Shown here: piece by piece, positions 54,270 to 62,121 of the stretch
How the letters are laid out: each line of letters starts with the position of its first letter
Numbering within the stretch: position 1 is the first letter of the stretch
Assembly (NCBI GenBank): GCA_037443945.1
Contig: JBBINH010000001.1
Location: 1-64,000, forward strand
Length of the DNA: 64,000 bases
Direction: 5' to 3'
From: SSF26 sp037443945
GTDB lineage: Bacteria > Chloroflexota > Anaerolineae > J102
Position numbers and translations under genes: made by a program
Notes under the pieces: model-generated
Told to the model about the DNA's origin: nothing
Databases searched by the model: none
Seen by the model: only the letters and a program-made list of their open reading frames with translations

Positions 54270-54979
54270 TCTGAGCTCTTTGGAACGGCGGGTCGGGATG
54301 TGATGGCGAAGGGATTGCCGTGGTCTTGGGCGGCCCTCCACAGTTGGGCTAAAGCCATCTGGATAGCAGCGTGGGCTTGGGGGTCGCGGGTGGTCAGTGC
54401 CAGCGCCTGATACTCGGCCTCATCCAACAGCCGGGGCGCACCGTGCGCCGGTATCCACAGGTCCAGGGCCACATCCCGCCAGATCAGACGCGGCGGTTCG
54501 ATCTGAACGTCAACAGGATAGGTAAAGTTGACATAATAGCCCTTGCAGACACAGGCCAAACCGGCCTCGCGGCAAAACGAGATGGGGATATCGGCCACGC
54601 GCAGCCGCCGATGCAGACGCAGCCAGCGCGTTATCGGTTCCAGCGGAGACCATGACAGGGGCAGATGGCTGCCGTCGTAGAGGGCGAAGATGTTGTAGTA
54701 GCGGTGCCGATAAAAGGTCTCGAACAAGAGGTCGCCCTGGCTAAATGTGACATACGGCATGACCAATGTCGGCCTGGTCCAGCGGGCCAACACGACCACG
54801 GCCGCATCGACGGCCAATAGCCAACCCTCATAGCTCGTCACGATGTGGCCCTCGATATCGGCCTTATGAACGGTTATCGCCTGGGCAACCGGTGACAGGT
54901 CGACTTCCTCGGCGGCAGGGTCATTTGGGAAATCGGCGTCGGGCTTGGGAAATTTGGGTAAGCCATTTGACACGAACAT
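54266..54979 (-). CDS. DUF402 (FomD-like) domain protein
   Basis: The 237-residue protein contains the DUF402 pattern: ITVHKADIEGHIVTSYEGWLLA, YYNIFALYDGSHLPLSWSPL, GYYVNFTYPVDVQIEPP and VALDLWIPAHGAPRLLDEAEYQAL. Family members include FomD-like nucleotide phosphohydrolases, so it may hydrolyse a nucleotide or CMP ester. Its ATG (54977-54979) sits inside the LexA box at 54973-54986, so LexA binding could block it. It overlaps the PBP gene by 4 bases. Confidence 0.8.
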   Translation of the reverse strand: MFVSNGLPKFPKPDADFPNDPAAEEVDLSPVAQAITVHKADIEGHIVTSYEGWLLAVDAAVVVLARWTRPTLVMPYVTFSQGDLLFETFYRHRYYNIFALYDGSHLPLSWSPLEPITRWLRLHRRLRVADIPISFCREAGLACVCKGYYVNFTYPVDVQIEPPRLIWRDVALDLWIPAHGAPRLLDEAEYQALALTTRDPQAHAAIQMALAQLWRAAQDHGNPFAITSRPAVPKSSE

Positions 54980-54995
54980 TTGTTCCGGTTATACT
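54967..54995 (+). promoter_or_regulatory. lexA promoter
   Basis: Perfect TTGACA (54967-54972), 17 bases, TATACT (54990-54995), with the LexA box inside the spacer. Transcription would begin near 55002, giving a leader of about 40 bases. Confidence 0.85.
54973..54986. promoter_or_regulatory. SOS (LexA) box
   Basis: CGAACATTTGTTCC matches the Gram-positive-type LexA consensus GAACNNNNGTTC (core at 54974-54985) and sits between the -35 and -10 of the lexA promoter, so LexA would repress itself. It also overlaps the start codon of the divergent DUF402 gene. A further inverted repeat, GTTCG-ACT-CGAAC (54998-55010), follows the -10 and might be a second operator. Confidence 0.85.
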
Positions 54996-55040
54996 GGGTT
55001 CGACTCGAACAAAATTTCTGTTTTTGTCCAGAGAGTGGCC

Positions 55041-55724
55041 ATGAAACTCCGACCCCGCCAACAACACATGCTTGATTTTATCCGACGCTACTGGAAAGAG
55101 CACGGTTATCCGCCGACCCTGCGCGAGATCGGCGCCGCCGTGGGCATCTCCTCGACCTCGGTGGTCAATTACAACCTCGAACGGTTGGAGGCCATGGGCT
55201 TTCTCGTGCGCCATCGCGAGACCTCGCGCGGCTTGCGTCTGATCGAAGGGGAGCCAGAGGAGAACAGGGCTGCGCCAGAACCCGCGGTATCGGATGCGGG
55301 GGCTGCAGTTCGCGCCGTTCCGTTTTATGGCGCCATTGCCGCCGGTCTGCCCATCGCCGTACCCGATGATCCCACCGCCGTGGTGGAGACGGTGATGGTG
55401 CCGGAAATGCTTTTGCCGCGCAGCGGTGAGGCCTTTGCCCTGCGGGTGCGAGGCCATTCGATGGTGGATGCTCTGGTGGATGACGGGGATATCATCCTTG
55501 TGCGCAGTCAGCCTCGGGTCGAACCCGGTGAAATGGCCGTAGTCGAGATCCTGGAACCACCGGAGCAGGCCGGCGCTACCCTCAAGCGCTTTTACGAGCG
55601 CAACGGCTATGTCGAACTGCGGGCAGCCAGCCCCGATCCGGCCTACAAAACCCCCTTTGTCTTGCGGTCCGACCAGGTGCGCGTGCACGGTAAGGTGGTA
55701 GGAGTTTTGCGCCGCTACGATTAG
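55041..55724 (+). CDS. lexA: LexA SOS repressor
   Basis: The 227-residue protein has an N-terminal winged helix (PPTLREIGAAVGISSTSVVNYNLERLEAMGFLVR), an acidic linker, and a C-terminal S24 self-cleavage domain: cleavage site Ala101-Gly102 in AIAAGLP, catalytic Ser140 in RGHSMVD and Lys182 in ATLKRFY. RecA-filament contact would trigger cleavage. ATG 55041 is preceded by a weak GAG site. The LexA box in its promoter shows autoregulation. Confidence 0.96.
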   Translation: MKLRPRQQHMLDFIRRYWKEHGYPPTLREIGAAVGISSTSVVNYNLERLEAMGFLVRHRETSRGLRLIEGEPEENRAAPEPAVSDAGAAVRAVPFYGAIAAGLPIAVPDDPTAVVETVMVPEMLLPRSGEAFALRVRGHSMVDALVDDGDIILVRSQPRVEPGEMAVVEILEPPEQAGATLKRFYERNGYVELRAASPDPAYKTPFVLRSDQVRVHGKVVGVLRRYD

Positions 55725-55794
55725 GCCGACGAGGGCATCCTTTGGGCTTGAGAGCGCCGACCGAGGATGATCGGCGAGGGCAACCCAAGCCCGT

Positions 55795-56193
55795 TTACTC
55801 CTCAAACGTGTCGTCACCGGCGGTCGTTTCACCGGCCAGTGCCGGCATTTCCTTTTCGATTTCTTCCGGCGATTGTCCGGATTCCAGCCTGTCAATGACC
55901 TCGTCGAACTCCGGGTCCATCTCTTCGCCCAGTTCGTCACTCATCCTCCGCATCAGCCGCGCCAGGGCGCGCGGGTCCTCCTCATCCAGTCCGTCCAAGA
56001 GCGAGGGGTCGGTCATCGCCTCCAGTCGCGCCTCTTCCGAACGTACGACCGCCACGCGCGAGACCAGCCGGCGCAGGTCCTGATGGCCGCAGCGCGGACA
56101 GGTCGGTGTTGTTGCGGCCGCCAGCGCAAACGTGCGATAGAATAGGCTGACACGGCGACGACAATGCGAGCAGTAATAGTCGTAGATCGGCAT
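55795..56193 (-). CDS. FmdB-family zinc-ribbon protein
   Basis: The 132-residue protein starts MPIYDYYCSHCRRRVSLFY with a second CPRCG pair, a zinc ribbon of the FmdB type, then an acidic helical tail (MRRMSDELGEEMDPEFDEVID) longer than usual. The function is unknown in general. ATG 56193 has a GAGGAG site. It is divergent from gmk. Confidence 0.88.
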   Translation of the reverse strand: MPIYDYYCSHCRRRVSLFYRTFALAAATTPTCPRCGHQDLRRLVSRVAVVRSEEARLEAMTDPSLLDGLDEEDPRALARLMRRMSDELGEEMDPEFDEVIDRLESGQSPEEIEKEMPALAGETTAGDDTFEE

Positions 56194-56274
56194 GCGGTTT
56201 TCTCCTCGGCAAGGAATGGTTCGTTCGCTTAGTATATCCGGACCCTGCAAGCGCTCGAAATCCCAAACAAAGCC

Positions 56275-56913
56275 ATGAATCCCCCGGTGTCTTCCGACCA
56301 TTTCGGTGTTCCCGACGAACCACGGCCCGTCGTCATGATCCTGTCCGGGCCATCGGGCGTCGGCAAAGACGCCGCTCTGGATGCCCTGCGTCAGCTCGGC
56401 GTCGATTTTCACCGCGTGGTGACCGTCACCACGCGACCACCGCGGCCCAATGAGGTGAACGGCCGCGATTATTACTTTGTCAGCCTGGGGACGTTTGCCA
56501 CCATGATCGAAAACGGCGAGTTGCTCGAATACGCCCAGGTCTATGGCGATTACAAGGGCGTGCCGAAAAGCGAGATCGCCGCTCCTTTGGCCGCAGGCCG
56601 GGATGTCATTATGCGCCTCGATGTTCAGGGCGCGGCGACGATGGCGGCCAAATTGCCCGGTGTCGTCACCGTCTTCATGACGACGGCGACCGAGGCCGAG
56701 ATGGTGGAACGTTTGCGCCGTCGGCGCACCGATTCCGAAGAACAGATTGCCATTCGCGTGGCCCACGCCCGCCGCGAGCTGGCGGAATTACCCAAGTTCG
56801 ACTATGCCGTGGTCAATCGCCAGGACCGCATCGAAGAGACGGCGCGCATCCTCTGGGCCATTCTCACCGCCACACGCGTGAGCACACGCTACCGCCGTGT
56901 TGTCGTCCCTTGA
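56275..56913 (+). CDS. gmk: Guanylate kinase
   Basis: The 212-residue enzyme phosphorylates GMP to GDP. The P-loop is SGPSGVGKDA, with Asp after the lysine where most relatives have Ser/Thr; TTRPPRPNEVNGRDYYFV is the GMP-binding region and RLRRRRTDSEEQI the lid. About 16 extra residues precede the core. It overlaps priA by 17 bases. Confidence 0.92.
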   Translation: MNPPVSSDHFGVPDEPRPVVMILSGPSGVGKDAALDALRQLGVDFHRVVTVTTRPPRPNEVNGRDYYFVSLGTFATMIENGELLEYAQVYGDYKGVPKSEIAAPLAAGRDVIMRLDVQGAATMAAKLPGVVTVFMTTATEAEMVERLRRRRTDSEEQIAIRVAHARRELAELPKFDYAVVNRQDRIEETARILWAILTATRVSTRYRRVVVP

Positions 56914-59689
56914 GCGGCAAAGTCCGCCGGCTGCCACCGACGCCTTCCGACTGCGTTATGCCCGGGTGGCCGTGCTGTTGCCCATTGACTACCGCCTGGC
57001 CGCCACCCGTGAGGGGCCGCAGACGTTGGTCGCGGTCGGGAACGAGGCCCAGACCTTTACCTACGGCATTCCTCCTGAACAGCGCGGGCTCATCCAGCCC
57101 GGTCAGGTCGTGTGGGTGCCTTTTGGCCGCGGGCGGCAGCAAGGGGTGGTCATGGCCCTGAGCGCCGAAGCCGAGACCCCTCCCGGTATCGACATCAAAC
57201 CCATAGACGAGCCGGTCAGCCTTCAGCCTCTGCTGACGCCGGTGCACATGGAGCTGGCCCTCTGGATGAGCCGGCATTATCTGGCACCCTTGAGCGAGTG
57301 TTTGCGGCTTCTGTTGCCACCGGGTCTCGGTGCCCGCAGTCAAATCGTCGTCGAGTACGTCAAAGGCGCGCCCATCCATCCCGACGATCTGACCCCCATC
57401 CAACAGGCCCTGCTGTTGCGACTCCGCCGGGGGCCGATGCGGTTGAGCGAGTTGCGTCGTCAGGATCGACGCCTGCTCGGCGCCGATGTGCTGGGTGTGT
57501 TGCTGGCCAAGGGCTTGGCGCGCTGGCGGGATGTGACGACCGGCCGCGTACCCAAACCCCAAACCGAGCGTCGTGTTCGTCTGCTCATCTCGCCTACCAC
57601 CATCCCGCAAGCCCTGATGGGTCTGGGCCGACCTTCCAAACAGGCAGAAGCCCTCCTATGGCTACGTGACCATCCCGAAGTGCGCCTTACTCCCGCCGAG
57701 TTGGCTGCCACCGTCGGCGCCACCCCGACCGTAGTCCGGCAGTTGGTGGAAAAAGGGCTGGTGACACGCAACGAGACGGGCCACGTCCGGTTGGCTTTAT
57801 CTGTCGAGGCCGTGCCCGCCGCCGTTGTGACCCTGCGCGGGGCCGAGCGATACCGTCGCGTGGCAGAGTTCCTGGCACAGGCCGGAGGCGCGGCCGTTTC
57901 GCTAAGCCAGGTGTATGCCGAAACCGGGGTCGATGCCGCCACCTTGCGCAAGTTGGCTGCGGCCGGGATCGTCGGCTTCGAGGAGGTCGAGCTCTGGCGC
58001 GACCCCCTGGCCGGCCGGTCCTTTGCGCCGGATACGCCACCCGTGCTGACCGCCGATCAGCAGGCGGCCTGGGACGTGATCGCCGCCGGCTTGGAGACCT
58101 GTCTGCAGGCCCCCGTCCCGGTCTCCGACCCGCCGGTCTATCTCCTGCACGGCGTTACCGGTAGCGGCAAGACCGAACTCTATCTGCGGGCGCTGGAGCG
58201 GGCCCTGGCCGCCGGTCGCCAGGGCATCGTGCTGGTGCCGGAGATCAGCCTGACCCCCCAGACCATTCGCCGTTTTGCTGCCCGCTTTCCGGGCCGGGTG
58301 GGGGTGTGGCATTCAGGGCTCTCGGAGGGCGAGCGTTTTGATACCTGGCAGCGGGCCCGAGAAGGCGAACTGAGTATCATCATCGGCTCACGTTCGGCCT
58401 TGTTTGTGCCGTTGCCGCAACCCGGCGTTATCGTCCTCGACGAGGAACATGACGCCGCCTATAAGCAGGAACGAACGCCTCGCTACCATGCCCGCGAGAC
58501 GGCCATTGCCCTGGCGCGGCTGGTGGGGGCGGTGGTGCTGTTGGGATCGGCAACACCCTCCCTGGAAAGCATGTTTCAGGCGCGGCGGGGGGCATACCGG
58601 CTGGTCTCACTGCCGCGACGGGTCCTGGGGTTCACCTCAACCGCAGAGACCGGCACGATGATGGCCGAGCTACCGCCAGTACAGATCGTGGATATGCGTG
58701 AGGAACTGCGCGCGGGCAATCGTTCGCTGTTCTCGCGACCCCTGGCGACGGCCTTGCAAGCGGTGCTGAGTCGAGGTGAACAGGCCATCCTGTTCCTCAA
58801 CCGGCGCGGAGGGGCCAGCTTCGTGCTCTGTCGTGATTGCGGGCATGTGCGGCATTGCCTGCGCTGTGCTGTGCCCCTAACCCAGCATGGCGACCGTCTG
58901 GTCTGCCATCATTGTTACTACACCGAAGCCATGCCGGCGCGCTGTCCCACCTGCGGCAGCCTGCGCTTCAAGGCGTTCGGCGCCGGTACCGAACGCTTGT
59001 TAGAAGCTCTCCAGAGCGAGTTTCCGACGGCGCGGCCCCTGCGCTGGGATCGCGATACCACCGCCGGCGGTCACGAGCACGAAACCCTCCTGCAGGATTT
59101 TCTCGACCATAAGGCCGATGTCCTTGTCGGCACGCAGATGATCGCCAAAGGTCTCGATTTGCCCCTGGTGACATTGGTAGGGGTGATCAGCGCCGATGTG
59201 GGGCTGTTTTTGCCCGATGTGCGTGCGGCCGAGCGCACGTTCCAGGTGTTGACCCAGGTGGCCGGCCGGGCCGGTCGTTCGGCGCGCGGGGGCCAGGTTA
59301 TCGTTCAAACCTACCATCCCCGTCATTATGCCATCCTGGCCGCAGCCCGGCACGATTACGAGACATTTTACCGTCAGGAGATGCGCTTTCGTCAGGAGCA
59401 CGGTTATCCGCCTTATCGGCGTCTCACCCGGTTGCTCTATCTGGATACGAATCCGGAACGCTGCCAGAAGGAGACAAGACGGGTGGCGGTGCTGTTGGCA
59501 GCGCGGGCCCGCGAACTGGGTTTGGAGGATTTCGGTTTGATCGGCCCGGCTCCGGCCTTCTTTGCCCGCGAGCGCAACCAGTGGCGCTGGCATTTGCTGA
59601 TTCGCTGCCAGGACCCGGCGACCTTGCTGGCCGGCCTGCGTCTGACTCCCAATTGGCGGATCGATGTGGATCCGTTGGATCTGTTATAG
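56897..59689 (+). CDS. priA: Primosomal replication-restart helicase PriA
   Basis: The 930-residue protein has the PriA N-terminal 3'-DNA-binding region (GLIQPGQVVWVPFGRGRQQGVV), a winged-helix insert that is longer than in E. coli (about residues 170-370), helicase Walker A GVTGSGKTELY, the DEEHD box (VLDEEHDAAYKQE), the zinc cluster (CRDCG, CLRCA, CHHC, CPTCG) and VLTQVAGRAGRSARGG. It restarts stalled forks. The GTG start at 56897 overlaps gmk. Its large size comes from the insert. Confidence 0.95.
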   Translation: MLSSLERQSPPAATDAFRLRYARVAVLLPIDYRLAATREGPQTLVAVGNEAQTFTYGIPPEQRGLIQPGQVVWVPFGRGRQQGVVMALSAEAETPPGIDIKPIDEPVSLQPLLTPVHMELALWMSRHYLAPLSECLRLLLPPGLGARSQIVVEYVKGAPIHPDDLTPIQQALLLRLRRGPMRLSELRRQDRRLLGADVLGVLLAKGLARWRDVTTGRVPKPQTERRVRLLISPTTIPQALMGLGRPSKQAEALLWLRDHPEVRLTPAELAATVGATPTVVRQLVEKGLVTRNETGHVRLALSVEAVPAAVVTLRGAERYRRVAEFLAQAGGAAVSLSQVYAETGVDAATLRKLAAAGIVGFEEVELWRDPLAGRSFAPDTPPVLTADQQAAWDVIAAGLETCLQAPVPVSDPPVYLLHGVTGSGKTELYLRALERALAAGRQGIVLVPEISLTPQTIRRFAARFPGRVGVWHSGLSEGERFDTWQRAREGELSIIIGSRSALFVPLPQPGVIVLDEEHDAAYKQERTPRYHARETAIALARLVGAVVLLGSATPSLESMFQARRGAYRLVSLPRRVLGFTSTAETGTMMAELPPVQIVDMREELRAGNRSLFSRPLATALQAVLSRGEQAILFLNRRGGASFVLCRDCGHVRHCLRCAVPLTQHGDRLVCHHCYYTEAMPARCPTCGSLRFKAFGAGTERLLEALQSEFPTARPLRWDRDTTAGGHEHETLLQDFLDHKADVLVGTQMIAKGLDLPLVTLVGVISADVGLFLPDVRAAERTFQVLTQVAGRAGRSARGGQVIVQTYHPRHYAILAAARHDYETFYRQEMRFRQEHGYPPYRRLTRLLYLDTNPERCQKETRRVAVLLAARARELGLEDFGLIGPAPAFFARERNQWRWHLLIRCQDPATLLAGLRLTPNWRIDVDPLDLL

Positions 59690-59782
59690 CCGGTAAGCGG
59701 TTTTTGCGATAGGTGCGCTCCGGCGTTGTGGGTCCTGCTGCGCGTGACGCCGTTGGTCCTTTCGGCCGATCGCGCGACTCCA

Positions 59783-59819
59783 GGTGCGGCCGGCGGCCCC
59801 CAGGGCCGCCGGCCGCACC
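59783..59819. repeat. 17-bp perfect GC-rich hairpin
   Basis: GGTGCGGCCGGCGGCCC (59783-59799) is the exact reverse complement of 59803-59819, with a 3-base loop. There is no T-run. It lies 94 bases past priA. The rest of 59690-60099 shows no gene; a GCGTGGCGATCC motif at about 59829 matches the tandem repeat near the window start. Confidence 0.8.
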
Positions 59820-60099
59820 CGCGCGACGCGTGGCGATCCCTCCCAGGGTCGGCGCCGGACCCCGCCTGCGCCCCCCACGCATGCCGCCGATCGGCGAGGA
59901 AAGCGCCTCACCGCGCCGGTTTCCCTCGCCCAGGCTCCGATCTACCCCCCATCCACCACCGGCACCGAGGGACCATCGCCCTCCCATGGCACGTCATGCC
60001 GGGCGGTCCTTTCCGTCAGCGCGCCCACAGGCCGGTTATCGCTCCGGATGCCGGAGTCGCCGGGGCATATGGTCTGGACCATGACAATGCGCAACGATT

Positions 60100-60201
60100 G
60101 ACTCGGTCCTCTCTTTTGTTGGTGAGAACGTTTGAACGTTAGAACGTTTGAACGTTATGCCTGCCTGCCCCTCTTGCGCCAACACACTCCGGAACCGAGT
60201 C
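60100..60201 (+). mobile_element. MITE copy 3 (102 bp), 8-bp target duplication
   Basis: It has the same orientation as copy 1 and differs from it by only a few bases, with the same four AACGTT units. CAACGATT flanks both sides (60092-60099 and 60202-60209). The right duplication ends on the first base of the -35 hexamer of the cobalamin operon promoter, so the element inserted directly against that promoter. Confidence 0.92.
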
Positions 60202-60208
60202 CAACGAT

Positions 60209-60237
60209 TTGACAATGGCCGGCGCTTCTGTTACATT
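60209..60237 (+). promoter_or_regulatory. Promoter of the cobalamin-capture operon
   Basis: TTGACA (60209-60214), 17 bases, TACATT (60232-60237). Transcription would begin near 60244, just before the riboswitch P1 stem at 60261. Confidence 0.7.
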
Positions 60238-60260
60238 TCCGACGCTCAACCGATATCTCC

Positions 60261-60386
60261 CGTTGGCGACTTACATCGCTCCGACGATGGCCGGGGAAGT
60301 CCGGTGCGGCCCATCAAGCCAAGGCCGGCGCTGTCCCGCAACTGTAAGGGCTTCGGCCCAAGCCACGATACCCGGTGTCGCCAACG
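60261..60386 (+). promoter_or_regulatory. Cobalamin riboswitch
   Basis: CGTTGGCGAC (60261-60270) pairs perfectly with GTCGCCAACG (60377-60386) as P1. Inside are the core blocks GGGGAAGTCCGGTG, then GGCGCTGTCCCGCAACTGTAA, the most diagnostic cobalamin-aptamer segment, and AGCCACGATACCCG, the B12 box. A terminator follows at 60439, so bound cobalamin would be expected to stop transcription of the downstream genes. The spacer 60387-60438 contains GGTTGC/GCAACC pairing that overlaps the terminator stem and could be the antiterminator. Confidence 0.95.
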
Positions 60387-60438
60387 CCACCACCTGCGCG
60401 GACAGGCTCGGTGGTTGCAAGGCCTGCAGTCCATGCAA

Positions 60439-60466
60439 CCCTCGCCGCCGACGGTGAGGGTTTTTT
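60439..60466 (+). terminator. Riboswitch-linked terminator
   Basis: CCCTCGCCG (60439-60447) pairs with CGGTGAGGG (60452-60460), one G-T pair, 4-base loop, then six T. It is 48 bases before ATG 60514. Confidence 0.93.
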
Positions 60467-60513
60467 GTGCCTTCCCCGCCGCATCCTGTCTCGCACGTTC
60501 TCCGGAGGCTCCG

Positions 60514-61575
60514 ATGCGGCGATTTGTTTTTCGCTTTCTCCTGTTCCTTTGGCTCCTCAGTTTCGGTGCAGCGGTCCGTGCCGATGCCGACAGCAGTCTG
60601 CCGGTGCGGCGGAACGCCGTCGAGGCGGCCGTTGCCTGGCTACGAACCCTACAGCGACCCGATGGCAGCGTGGGATCGTTGGGCACCTCGTGCGATGTGG
60701 CCTGGCTGGTGGCCCTGGCCGGCCAGAATCCCGATGGACCGGAATGGACGCCGGGCAGCCGTAGCCTGATGGCGGCCTGTGCCGACGAAGCGCCGACCTT
60801 TCTCGCCCGCCGGGATGTCGGTCGCCTGGCCAAGGTCCTGCGCGCCGTGGTGGCGGCGCGGGCGGTGGGCGCCAACCGCTTTGACCCCCGCGCCTTTGCC
60901 GGTATCGACCTGACCGCCGAATTGGAGGCCCGCTACAACCCGGCCACCGGTCTCTACGATGCCAACTTCTTCTTCCGCCACTGTCTGGCCGTCCTGGCCC
61001 TGGTCGAGGCCGGTCGCCCTCTCCCTCCGGGTGTTGTGAACGGCATCCTGGCCCAACAACGCCCCGACGGAAGCTGGGGTTGGGCTGTGGACCCCGATCC
61101 GAGCGATGGATTCGCCACGCCGGGCGATATTGACACCACCGGTCGCAGCCTGCAAGCCCTGCGCCGCGCCGGCTTGCCCCTCTACCACCCGGCCTATACC
61201 CGGGCGTTGACCTATATCCAAAACCGACAGCATGAGGATGGCGGCTGGGGCCTTATGGACGGTCCTACGAACACCAACTCGACCGCCGTGGCCGTCGACA
61301 CCATCATCGCGGCCGGCTGGGACCCGGAGGGGCCGCGCTTCCTTCGCCACGGCAGGACCCCGGTTGCGGTGCTCCTGAGCATGCAAGAGGCGAGTGGCGC
61401 CTTCATCTATCGGCCCGGTGCCGAAGAAAGTCGCCTGTTGGCCACTTATGATGCCATCCCGGCCCTACTTCAGCCTTATCCCGGCGATGATGAGCTGCCC
61501 TTGCGGCTCTATACGCCTCTCATGCGTCTCTCCCATTCCCCCTCTTCCGTGTTCTCCGCAGGAGGTATCCCATGA
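60514..61575 (+). CDS. Exported alpha/alpha-barrel protein (intrinsic-factor alpha-domain-like)
   Basis: The 353-residue protein has a signal peptide (about 1-24, MRRFVFRFLLFLWLLSFGA) and repeats of the prenyltransferase/squalene-cyclase barrel: AVAWLRTLQRPDGSVGS, ILAQQRPDGSWGW with DIDTTGRSLQALRRAG, and YIQNRQHEDGGWGL with NSTAVAVDTIIAAG. This alpha6/alpha6 fold is also the cobalamin-binding N-terminal domain of animal intrinsic factor and transcobalamin (PF01122). GGAGG precedes ATG 60514; the longer frame from 60148 crosses the riboswitch and is not real. It overlaps the first DUF4430 gene by 4 bases. Lying under a cobalamin riboswitch and next to DUF4430 genes, it is inferred to bind corrinoid outside the cell rather than act as a cyclase; catalytic aspartate-rich cyclase motifs are not evident. 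Confidence 0.8.
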   Translation: MRRFVFRFLLFLWLLSFGAAVRADADSSLPVRRNAVEAAVAWLRTLQRPDGSVGSLGTSCDVAWLVALAGQNPDGPEWTPGSRSLMAACADEAPTFLARRDVGRLAKVLRAVVAARAVGANRFDPRAFAGIDLTAELEARYNPATGLYDANFFFRHCLAVLALVEAGRPLPPGVVNGILAQQRPDGSWGWAVDPDPSDGFATPGDIDTTGRSLQALRRAGLPLYHPAYTRALTYIQNRQHEDGGWGLMDGPTNTNSTAVAVDTIIAAGWDPEGPRFLRHGRTPVAVLLSMQEASGAFIYRPGAEESRLLATYDAIPALLQPYPGDDELPLRLYTPLMRLSHSPSSVFSAGGIP

Positions 61576-62072
61576 TCCGACGTCGTTTCCTTGCTCTGCT
61601 GCTCTCGTTTGTACTTCTGGCGCTGATCGCGGCCGCAGCATGGGCCCAGGAGACCACCAAGCGCGTGGCCTTGGTGATCCAGCTCCCCGACTACGTCTAC
61701 TCCGAAATCGTCACCGTACCGGTTGAGGCTACCACGGCCGACGTGCTGGAGGCAGCCCTCATCCCGGTGGGCATGGCCGAGTTTAGCTGGGGTAAGGCCG
61801 TTTGCAACCTCGGCGGCGTTGGTAATCCGGTGGACAATTGTTTCGCCGATCCCAACAATTTCTGGGCCTACTACCATCTTGTGGATAAGGCCTGGGTGGC
61901 TTCCAATGTCGGTGTCAGCAACTTTATCCCTGCCGATCAGGCCGTTGAGGGCTTTGCCTGGTCGGGTTTTGACGCCGATTTCAATCCCACGGTCCGGCCA
62001 CCGGTGATGACGTTTGCCCAGGTCGAGAGGGAACAATTTGTACCCATTTTCCTCCCCTACGTCCGGCGCTGA
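61572..62072 (+). CDS. Exported DUF4430 protein (intrinsic-factor beta-domain-like), short
   Basis: The 166-residue protein has a signal peptide (about 1-26) and one DUF4430 domain: a beta strand segment VALVIQLPDYVYSEIVTVPV, TADVLEAALIPVG, then NNFWAYYHLVDKAWVASNVG (from residue 95) and AVEGFAWSGF. DUF4430 forms the C-terminal half of transcobalamin and intrinsic factor and contacts the ligand's upper face there. It ends FVPIFLPYVRR, a tail like that of the secreted protein at 3148. AGGAGG precedes ATG 61572, which overlaps the upstream stop. Confidence 0.82.
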   Translation: MIRRRFLALLLSFVLLALIAAAAWAQETTKRVALVIQLPDYVYSEIVTVPVEATTADVLEAALIPVGMAEFSWGKAVCNLGGVGNPVDNCFADPNNFWAYYHLVDKAWVASNVGVSNFIPADQAVEGFAWSGFDADFNPTVRPPVMTFAQVEREQFVPIFLPYVRR

Positions 62073-62121
62073 GGCAGCCGAACCCAAGAAGCCACCACGG
62101 CCATCGGCGGCAACCCCGGCC

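Noticed and set aside
54996..55012. GGGTTCGACTCGAAC resembling a tRNA T-arm
   Set aside because: No acceptor, D or anticodon arms can be folded around it; it is better read as an inverted repeat in the lexA promoter region.
60148..60513. Long open frame upstream of the alpha/alpha-barrel gene, starting inside the MITE
   Set aside because: It runs through the MITE end, the promoter, the riboswitch and its terminator; the signal peptide and ribosome-binding site are at 60514.
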